A stretch of 9,614 bases of DNA from Crocosphaera sp038442745 (GTDB lineage Bacteria > Cyanobacteriota > Cyanobacteriia > Cyanobacteriales > Microcystaceae): contig NZ_JARVCN010000123.1 of NCBI RefSeq assembly GCF_038442745.1, positions 1 through 9,614 of the forward strand, in the 5' to 3' direction. The stretch's first letter is position 1. Each line of letters starts with the position of its first letter. The notes under the pieces are model-generated. The model was not told the DNA's origin, did not search any database, and was given only the letters and a program-made list of their open reading frames with translations. The translations under genes and the position numbers were made by a program. This document shows, piece by piece, positions 1-5,368 of this stretch.

Positions 1-50
1 GTTTTATGAACATAGTTTGGAACTTTGTCTCGTCAGGTGCAAGATCTGAG
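1..50. other. Possible foreign junction (insertion sequence end) inside the CHAT gene
   Basis: From about base 50 to the left edge the sequence no longer encodes the expected CHAT continuation, although homology is strong up to about base 51. On the minus strand the new sequence begins CTCAGATCTTGCACCTGA, which looks like a transposon terminus. I cannot name an element, and no transposase lies in the window. The alternatives are a divergent family member or a sequencing or assembly join. Confidence 0.3.
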
Positions 51-877
51 TTTAACCCCTGACGAATAGCTGTTTTTAAGGCATTCCGTAGCTGTGATAA
101 AGAAAGAGACTCTTGAGAATTAATCTCTAACTGTCCCGTCATTCCTTGGGAGTGACTAAAACTGTGACCGGCAAAAAATAAAATATCCCATCCTTGTTCA
201 TCCCACAACCAACGATCTAAGTCTTGACGCTGGGGTTCCACTAAAAAAATTACTTCCCCATCGGGTAATTGTTCGAGAAGGGTACGATCTTTTTCAACAT
301 CAATCCCTTGACTGTTTCCTAAAATAGCTAAAATTCTAACCTTTCCATCTCGTTGCATTGATACCGTCGAAACTCGTCCATATTCAGCCGGACTTAAGGC
401 GACTTCCACAAAGGGATAATCTTCAAAAAAATGCCACAAATGCCAAGGAAACCGTCGCAGTTCCTCGTTTTCAGTTTCGATAATTAGACGAATTTCATCA
501 GAGACATTAACATGACTGCGTAGTTGACGTTCAATGCGACTAAAAGATTCTGTACTTAACCATTGATTCAGTTGGGTTTCTAATTGTTCGCAGAGATAAA
601 GAAATTCCCCATCAGAAATATTAGTTACCTCTTCGGTATCAAATTCAATCATTGGTGACCCTGAACCCCGATAACGACGCAATATCAGGTTCTCAGACAG
701 TGCTTCATAGAGATTCTGCCATTTTTGATAATCATCCCATAATTTTGTATCAGGGGGTAAACTCCCACTCAGTTGTAAAGATATGGGATGATTAGGTTCT
801 GAAACTTGGATATTGACGTTAGAAAATCCCTCTTGCCAATTTCCTTTGCCCAATTTTAAAACAACCAGTTTGCTCAT
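1..877 (-). CDS. CHAT-domain protein, N-terminal 292 codons (runs off the left edge, possibly interrupted)
   Basis: The reading frame starts with ATG at 877-875 (MSKLVVLKLGKGNWQEGF) and stays open to the window edge. It resembles the large cyanobacterial CHAT proteins that often carry a CHASE2 sensor and membrane segments further along; that part would lie outside the window. Recognisable family blocks are FPWHLWHFFEDYPFVEVALS (about residues 143-162), VRILAILGNSQGIDVEKDR (180-198), LLEQLPDGEV and WDILFFAGHS. His238 in the last block is the expected CHAT catalytic histidine. In the family as I remember it, the segment after IRQGL (271-275) leads into a short strand and the NSCDG cysteine motif. 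Here the frame reads NSDLAPDETKFQTMFIK instead, and no other frame contains the motif. The gene may therefore be broken at about base 50. The start follows the DUF1822 stop with no gap (TAA then ATG), and the nearest AAGGA is about 13 bases upstream, so translation is probably coupled to that gene. Confidence 0.8.
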   Translation of the reverse strand, partial: MSKLVVLKLGKGNWQEGFSNVNIQVSEPNHPISLQLSGSLPPDTKLWDDYQKWQNLYEALSENLILRRYRGSGSPMIEFDTEEVTNISDGEFLYLCEQLETQLNQWLSTESFSRIERQLRSHVNVSDEIRLIIETENEELRRFPWHLWHFFEDYPFVEVALSPAEYGRVSTVSMQRDGKVRILAILGNSQGIDVEKDRTLLEQLPDGEVIFLVEPQRQDLDRWLWDEQGWDILFFAGHSFSHSQGMTGQLEINSQESLSLSQLRNALKTAIRQGLNSDLAPDETKFQTMFIK

Positions 878-2029
878 TTAAACAATAAAATCCTTTGTGC
901 TGCAATGGTCATTGAGTGTTATTTGAAGACGAAAACGTAATCCTTGAGGACATTTAAATCGAGGAATTCTGATGGCATTATCTTGAGTACGAGATTGTAT
1001 TGATTGTAAAATATCTCCTGTTTCTGATAATAAGGTTAGTTGTATCATTTCTGGCAAATAACGACGATCAGATGGGGGAACCAGTTGCAAACTGACAGCG
1101 ATTCTATCATCCTTTTCATGAGTTAATTCTACCAGTAAAATAACTTGTTCAGTCCCAAGGGTAATTAAATTTGCTCGTTGAATATTATTAGTATTAGTGG
1201 GGGTATTACGTCGACTACTAAAGGCTAAATTCAAGGTTTCTGGTGTTTGCCAAGGGGTTTCAAAAAGATTATCAAACCAACGACTTAAATTAGTTAATAA
1301 ACTGCTTTGAACACTATCTTGACGACGTTGAGACAGTTGTTTGCGCCAATTAGTATTAGCAATAAGTGAACTCCAGAGAGAGAAAGGAACAGCTAAACGA
1401 GGTTCTTTTATCTCAGTATTACCTAAACGTTCAATTAAATTTTCTGCTTGGATCGAAGATAAAGAGGTTAAAGGAACAACCTCTGCTTGAGTCACTTCTT
1501 GTATCTCCAGTTCTTGGGATACCCAAAAGGCATTTATGTCTTGAAATAAAAAAGGTTTCTCCAAACTGTAAGTGCGATCGCGACTATCATATTTTCCCTT
1601 CTCTTTCAATTTTTGATGCGTTGTGTAACCCCAAATATTTAAGCATTCTTCATCTACATTAACTTGAACAGCAAGATAATAATCAGCTACCCATTCAGGA
1701 ATATCAACCCATTCTTGAGGAACCCGTAGTTCATCTTCATCCATCGCTTCAGTGGGTAACAGTACAATGCGTTTATCTCCTAACATAAGGGTAGAACCCT
1801 CCACCAATTCCCACAAGTTGGTTAAAGGATCATCTGGCCAGATTTGCACTTCATGGGATGATTCTTCTTGAACGTAGGAAAGAAAACAAGTTAAGCTAAG
1901 TTGATTGAGATAAGCACGCCATCGGGTGATTGCACTCGAACAAATATGGCTTTGTTCCCAAGCTTGGGATAAGTTAGTTTCAGAGAGTTCAAGCAAAAGT
2001 TGGTTAGGTTGGGCAAATAAAAAAGTCAT
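878..2029 (-). CDS. DUF1822 family protein
   Basis: This 383-residue protein belongs to DUF1822, a family largely restricted to cyanobacteria with no established function. The signature is clear: LRVPQEWVDIPEWVADYYLA (residues 101-120), WGYTTHQKLK (133-142), DRTYSL (151-156) and a conserved tryptophan at 169. A predicted beta-rich C-terminal part (about 310-375) contains YLPEMIQLTLLSETG and a QSRTQDN stretch. No signal peptide or membrane segment is visible, so it is probably cytoplasmic. The start at 2029 is supported by AGGGA seven bases upstream of the ATG. It lies 97 bases after the sigma-like gene's stop codon plus leader, with no obvious promoter between, and its own stop abuts the downstream CHAT start. 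I believe this gene order recurs in cyanobacteria, which suggests that the DUF1822 protein works with the sigma-like and CHAT proteins, perhaps as regulator or substrate. That role is inference. Confidence 0.88.
   Translation of the reverse strand: MTFLFAQPNQLLLELSETNLSQAWEQSHICSSAITRWRAYLNQLSLTCFLSYVQEESSHEVQIWPDDPLTNLWELVEGSTLMLGDKRIVLLPTEAMDEDELRVPQEWVDIPEWVADYYLAVQVNVDEECLNIWGYTTHQKLKEKGKYDSRDRTYSLEKPFLFQDINAFWVSQELEIQEVTQAEVVPLTSLSSIQAENLIERLGNTEIKEPRLAVPFSLWSSLIANTNWRKQLSQRRQDSVQSSLLTNLSRWFDNLFETPWQTPETLNLAFSSRRNTPTNTNNIQRANLITLGTEQVILLVELTHEKDDRIAVSLQLVPPSDRRYLPEMIQLTLLSETGDILQSIQSRTQDNAIRIPRFKCPQGLRFRLQITLNDHCSTKDFIV
1574..1581. other. HIP1 octamer GCGATCGC (five copies in the window)
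   Basis: Perfect copies of the highly iterated palindrome lie at 1574-1581, 2694-2701, 3220-3227, 6640-6647 and 8171-8178. All five are inside coding regions. HIP1 is strongly over-represented in many cyanobacterial genomes, and finding five in 9.6 kb of A+T-rich DNA supports that assignment. Confidence 0.9.
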
Positions 2030-2137
2030 TAGATATTCCCTGATGAAAAGTGGTTAAGGAGAAGACGGGTTTGAGTGCAATTAATCGGGGTTGCTGGTCA
2101 AAATGTAAGACTTAAAGAGACACATTGTTTAATTATT

Positions 2138-3364
2138 CTACTGACTGCTTTCCCCGAAATAGTTAGTTAACCATTCCTCTAAAACGGTACTCATACTATT
2201 GAGTATGTCGGAAGTTAGAGAAATATGCAGGGTTTGTTGACTCCATTGACCTAATTTCAGCAACAGGGTTTGCTTTGCTTTGGTTAAACGTCGTGAAACT
2301 GTGTATTGCTTTGTTGCTAACTGTTGAGCAATTTCTTTTTGTGTCAATCCTTGACCATAATAAAGATCAAGGATTTCTCGTAAGTCTGGTTTTATTTGCA
2401 GCAAAATTTCTGTCAATGTCTCATTGATCTGGGTTTGTTGAGACAAGCGTTGCTGTTCCTCTTCCTGGGTAATTAAATCCCCTAATAGAGACTCAGATTT
2501 AGAGTCAGGTAGAATATCCAGTAATTCCCCGGTTTCTTGTCCTGGGGTTGGGGTATTAATAGATTTGACGGTAGGGTAAAGATAAGATCGGGCTGCTTTG
2601 ACACAAAGAAGGAGAGATTGTTCTATGGTTTTAGGGTCAAGAGTCGATCCAGGTGCATCTAACTGTGCATAACGTTCTTGATTATATTGATGGGCGATCG
2701 CTTCTAGGGTAGCATCATCGGGTTTGGGTAATTGACGGGTTCTTGTTCGAGATGAATCACTACTAGGGACATAATTGGTTTTAAAACATTTCCAAAGCAG
2801 GACATAACTGTCAATTATCTCCTTGGTTAAACCAGCTTGTTGTAATGATTCTACTAAGCGTTTTTGACTCAGTTTACGTAATAAAGCCCAAGGACTACAA
2901 ATATCAATTTCTTGTCTTTGTCGAAGAATTTCCCTAATATAGTTGGATAAAATAACAATAGCATAGCTTTTAAAATTACTTTTTTGTAGCGGATCAAACC
3001 CTTGAAGAATAGAATCAATAGAAGATAAAGCGATTTGAAAACAATCAGACACCTCATATTTTAGATCGCCAAAGTCAGTGGTTGCTTTTTTTGCCGCCCA
3101 GTAGCTAGGTTCCTGTAAATAGGCAGTCAGATGGGATTTTGCTTGCATTTTCTGGGGTTTTTCTTGAGACTGAGAAGATACTTGCCAGACTCTGTACCAA
3201 TAAAGTCCCCAAAAGCTGTGCGATCGCTCTTTAACAGACTGCCCAACTAGACATTTTTCCATGCTGCGACGCAATTTAGGATCGCTAGACCAATAGCTAA
3301 ACTCACCTGCCTCAAATTGAACAAAGGTAGAAAATATTGCAACAATGTTTTGTCTAAGGCGCAT
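2138..3364 (-). CDS. Sigma-70-like transcription factor, cyanobacterial type
   Basis: The 408-residue product ends in a clear sigma region 4. A helical stretch (about 315-337, with ILDLYYGQGL) is followed by a helix-turn-helix (QKEIAQQLATKQYTVSRRLT, 342-361) that would contact the -35 element. A diverged region-2-like helical part spans about 80-155 (YLQEPSYWAAKK, CFQIALSSIDSILQGF, SYAIVILSNYIREILRQR). The N-terminus (RLRQNIVAIFSTFVQFE, then LRRSMEKCLV) and the SINTPTPGQETGELLDILPD block (268-287) match a cyanobacterial family annotated as sigma-70 family proteins rather than the housekeeping sigma factor. The full-length pattern supports the start at 3364, although the ribosome binding site there is weak. 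A TATAAT box lies 30 bases upstream. It heads the apparent operon with the DUF1822 and CHAT genes. Direct proof that it binds RNA polymerase cannot come from sequence, and it may be an atypical or regulated sigma factor. Confidence 0.85.
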   Translation of the reverse strand: MRLRQNIVAIFSTFVQFEAGEFSYWSSDPKLRRSMEKCLVGQSVKERSHSFWGLYWYRVWQVSSQSQEKPQKMQAKSHLTAYLQEPSYWAAKKATTDFGDLKYEVSDCFQIALSSIDSILQGFDPLQKSNFKSYAIVILSNYIREILRQRQEIDICSPWALLRKLSQKRLVESLQQAGLTKEIIDSYVLLWKCFKTNYVPSSDSSRTRTRQLPKPDDATLEAIAHQYNQERYAQLDAPGSTLDPKTIEQSLLLCVKAARSYLYPTVKSINTPTPGQETGELLDILPDSKSESLLGDLITQEEEQQRLSQQTQINETLTEILLQIKPDLREILDLYYGQGLTQKEIAQQLATKQYTVSRRLTKAKQTLLLKLGQWSQQTLHISLTSDILNSMSTVLEEWLTNYFGESSQ

Positions 3365-3393
3365 AATTCTTAATATGGCATTGGGTGTAAAGT

Positions 3394-3399
3394 ATTATA
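3394..3399 (-). promoter_or_regulatory. Candidate -10 box (TATAAT) for the sigma-like gene
   Basis: On the minus strand a perfect TATAAT lies 29 bases before the ATG at 3364. No good -35 hexamer sits 16-18 bases further upstream, so it may need an activator or another sigma factor. A short inverted repeat, TTAAC-C-GTTAA (3420-3430), lies just upstream and could be an operator. Confidence 0.5.
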
Positions 3400-3487
3400 G
3401 CGGTTTTGAATTGAATAGATTAACCGTTAAATTAAATTGTTAATACTTTCCATATTTCAACAGCAACTCCTTATATTGTGCATAACC

Positions 3488-3515
3488 TTGGTGAAGTCAA
3501 ATCTACTAATATAAT
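3488..3515 (+). promoter_or_regulatory. Candidate sigma-70 promoter of the 54-codon gene
   Basis: TTGGTG (3488-3493) and a perfect TATAAT (3510-3515) are separated by 16 bases. The predicted transcription start is near 3522, leaving a leader of about 35 bases before the ATG at 3557. It diverges from the sigma-like gene's promoter. Confidence 0.55.
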
Positions 3516-3556
3516 GAACCCTCAAAAATATTAATATAGGTGTGGAGCTAAAAACA

Positions 3557-3721
3557 ATGCAAGTTAAATGGAAAAAGTTATTACTATATACATTCATTGC
3601 CCTAGTGTCTGAAATCTTACTTAATTTTCTAGGACTTGATGATCTTGCAGACTACAGTGAGTTTATCTTTAAACAATCATCTTTGGTTTCATTAAGTTCA
3701 AATCGTTATTCTTATAAATAA
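3557..3721 (+). CDS. Small conserved-looking membrane-type protein, 54 residues
   Basis: ATG at 3557 opens 54 codons ending in TAA at 3719-3721. Support for a real gene is a GGAG ribosome binding site nine bases upstream, a matching promoter at 3488-3515 and a protein-like sequence. The N-terminus is basic (MQVKWKK), followed by a hydrophobic helix (about residues 8-26, LLLYTFIALVSEILLNFLG). The conserved-looking motif LGLDDLADYSEFIF (25-38) comes next, and the tail is Ser-rich and probably variable. I believe similar small proteins with a GLDDLADYSEF-like motif occur widely in cyanobacteria as hypothetical proteins, but I could not search. It is the only plus-strand gene, divergent from the sigma-like gene and convergent with the exported CHAT gene. 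Its function is unknown; a small inner or thylakoid membrane protein is plausible. Confidence 0.75.
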   Translation: MQVKWKKLLLYTFIALVSEILLNFLGLDDLADYSEFIFKQSSLVSLSSNRYSYK

Positions 3722-3745
3722 AAACGCACAGGTTTTGGAAATAAA

Positions 3746-3795
3746 TTGTAGGGAATGGCTTTTTCTCAGTCTAGATTAAAATGGATTTCCTACAA
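3746..3795. terminator. Inverted repeat between convergent genes, possible weak bidirectional terminator
   Basis: TTGTAGGGAA (3746-3755) can pair with TTTCCTACAA (3786-3795) to give a 10-bp stem with one G-U pair and a 30-base loop. It spans the stop codon of the exported CHAT gene and lies just after the stop of the 54-codon gene. There is no strong U tract on either side (on the minus strand the next bases are TTTATTT), so a terminator role is only possible. Confidence 0.35.
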
Positions 3796-5179
3796 GAGAA
3801 AATCCGCTCCAATAGTAGGGATGAGATAAATCTAAGTTTTCTAATTTCATCTCTTCTGAAGTAATAGAAATAGCTTCTCTAGGAGTTTCTAACTGTCCTT
3901 CTCCCCAACGGATTTGTTTTTTAATCATGGCAATTTGGGCTTGTCTAAGGGCTTCTGCTTTCAAGGAATTTTCCTTAAGTTGCCAATAAAATTCACTCAT
4001 AATTCCTACAGTACCAATATCACTCGCTCGCCATAAACTCCCTAATGCTGAATCAATCCCTGATTGAAGAGCTAAACCCACAAACCCTAATTCCGCATTA
4101 ATATCTCCTAAAGCAGTATCACAGGCACTAAGAACTAATAAATTAACTGGAGGTTTATTCCAGTCAAGAGATTTCATTTGTCTAAGATGAAGTCGAGTAT
4201 CAGAAAATTGAATATAAGAATTTCTTGGATCACCAGGATTAAATTGAGCGTGGGTAGCTAAATGAACGATAGGATAAGGATAGTTTTGTCGTTGTTTTCT
4301 TAAATTACTAACAGTAAATTCTTCATTTAAAAAACTTCTTCCTTGCCACACTTGAGGAACAATAGTAGATAGTTCTGCCGCAACTCCAGGTAAAGGTTTA
4401 TTATCGGCAAACTCTGACGCACCCATGGCCAACATTTGAGTATTGTCTAACTTTTTATAGTCCCAGTTAGTGAGGTTAAAACCAGGAATTCTAGTAAGTG
4501 CATAATTCTCGATTAAAAAGTTTTCACCATCGTGTAATGCGGCGAAAGGAAAAGATCGCAATTTAGGACCTATACATAAAATTAAAGTATCAATATTTTC
4601 TCTGAGTAGATGATATTTTATTGGTTGGATCATTATTTTATGGAGATCCTGCGCAGTTTTAAGATAAGCAGAAGACTGAGGAGATTGTATTTGTTGATGA
4701 AATTGTTTAATTATTTTAAATAACTCTTCTCGATTACCTTCAGGAACTCTTATTCCCATTGCTGGTTTTCCTGGAGTAACAATATATAATGCCAAATAAT
4801 CAGGAGTAGAATTAATCCAGACAACTGCCGATCGCTTACCCGTTTTTTCGCTCAACTCAGTTAATTTATCAGCAATATTTTCAGGGGTTAAAGATAAACT
4901 AGAAAAGTCATTATCAAAGTATTTTTCATAAACCCCTTCCCATTGATTTTCAAGGTTAAAAACCTGCTTAGACAAATAGCTTTCCACTCCATCAGGGTTA
5001 CGAGTCCCTCCGGGAATAGATTCACCTCCAGGGGTTCCCGTATCAGGGGGTTGGGGTAACTGTTCTTGGTTTTGTTGCTGCTGAGGTTTTTCGGCTACTA
5101 ACCCTGGAAAATCCATAAAATTGACCAACAAGAAGGTTATGGTCGCAGAAAAAGTCATTAATGATATCAGTTTTTTCAT
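3776..5179 (-). CDS. Exported CHAT-domain (caspase-like) protein
   Basis: The 467-residue protein begins with a typical signal peptide: MKKL, a hydrophobic core to about residue 28, and a possible cleavage near VA-EK (29-30). A Gln/Pro/Gly-rich linker follows (about 31-63), so the mature protein should act in the periplasm or thylakoid lumen or remain membrane-tethered. The CHAT domain fills most of the rest (about 115-467). Family blocks are IGPKLRSFPFAALHDGENFL (203-222), YALTRIPG, MGASEF and LPGVAAEL. The catalytic pair is His310 in VHLATH and Cys353 in LSACDTALGD, and LGSLWRASD and YYWSGFSLVGNPF close the fold. Many cyanobacterial CHAT proteins carry long TPR arrays, but this one has none. 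CHAT proteins are clan CD cysteine peptidases related to separase and caspases; its substrate is unknown. The gene follows the kinase gene on the same strand by 189 bases that hold a heptamer array. There is no strong ribosome binding site, but the signal peptide supports this start. Confidence 0.88.
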   Translation of the reverse strand: MKKLISLMTFSATITFLLVNFMDFPGLVAEKPQQQQNQEQLPQPPDTGTPGGESIPGGTRNPDGVESYLSKQVFNLENQWEGVYEKYFDNDFSSLSLTPENIADKLTELSEKTGKRSAVVWINSTPDYLALYIVTPGKPAMGIRVPEGNREELFKIIKQFHQQIQSPQSSAYLKTAQDLHKIMIQPIKYHLLRENIDTLILCIGPKLRSFPFAALHDGENFLIENYALTRIPGFNLTNWDYKKLDNTQMLAMGASEFADNKPLPGVAAELSTIVPQVWQGRSFLNEEFTVSNLRKQRQNYPYPIVHLATHAQFNPGDPRNSYIQFSDTRLHLRQMKSLDWNKPPVNLLVLSACDTALGDINAELGFVGLALQSGIDSALGSLWRASDIGTVGIMSEFYWQLKENSLKAEALRQAQIAMIKKQIRWGEGQLETPREAISITSEEMKLENLDLSHPYYWSGFSLVGNPF

Positions 5180-5226
5180 GATTATATGGCAGTTTCCATA
5201 CTTGTAAGATACAAAATTTTCTAGTT

Positions 5227-5293
5227 TTAGGAGTCAGGAGTCAGGAGTTAGGAGTCAGGAGTTAGGAGTTAGGAGTTAGGAGTTAGGAGTCAG
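5227..5293. repeat. Heptamer tandem array (TYAGGAG), about 9.5 units
   Basis: Nine consecutive seven-base units alternate irregularly between TTAGGAG and TCAGGAG and end with a partial TCAG. Only the second base of the unit varies, always T or C. Such short tandemly repeated repetitive sequences are typical of cyanobacteria. It lies between the kinase stop and the CHAT start, in the 189-base gap at 5180-5368, where I saw no gene and no convincing terminator. Confidence 0.9.
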
Positions 5294-5368
5294 AATTTAA
5301 ATATTAGGTGAGGTAGACCTTACTCGTTAAGAGAAAGGTTATATATAAGATTAAATATTCCAAAATGG

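Noticed and set aside
31..64. Inverted repeat CGTCAGG / CCTGACG near the left edge
   Set aside because: Seven bases with a 20-base gap is weak. It spans the suspected junction, so it is probably chance, and it does not form a terminator.
1366..1662. 98-codon open frame on the plus strand inside the DUF1822 gene
   Set aside because: It lies wholly antisense to a well-supported family protein, and its product has no recognisable motif.
2869..3057. 62-codon minus-strand open frame inside the sigma-like gene
   Set aside because: It overlaps the real gene in another frame, and its Leu/Ile/Phe/Lys-rich product looks like an out-of-frame shadow.
5181..5186. TATAAT box just before the exported CHAT start codon
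   Set aside because: It ends one base before the ATG, so transcription would begin inside the gene, and no good -35 is correctly spaced.
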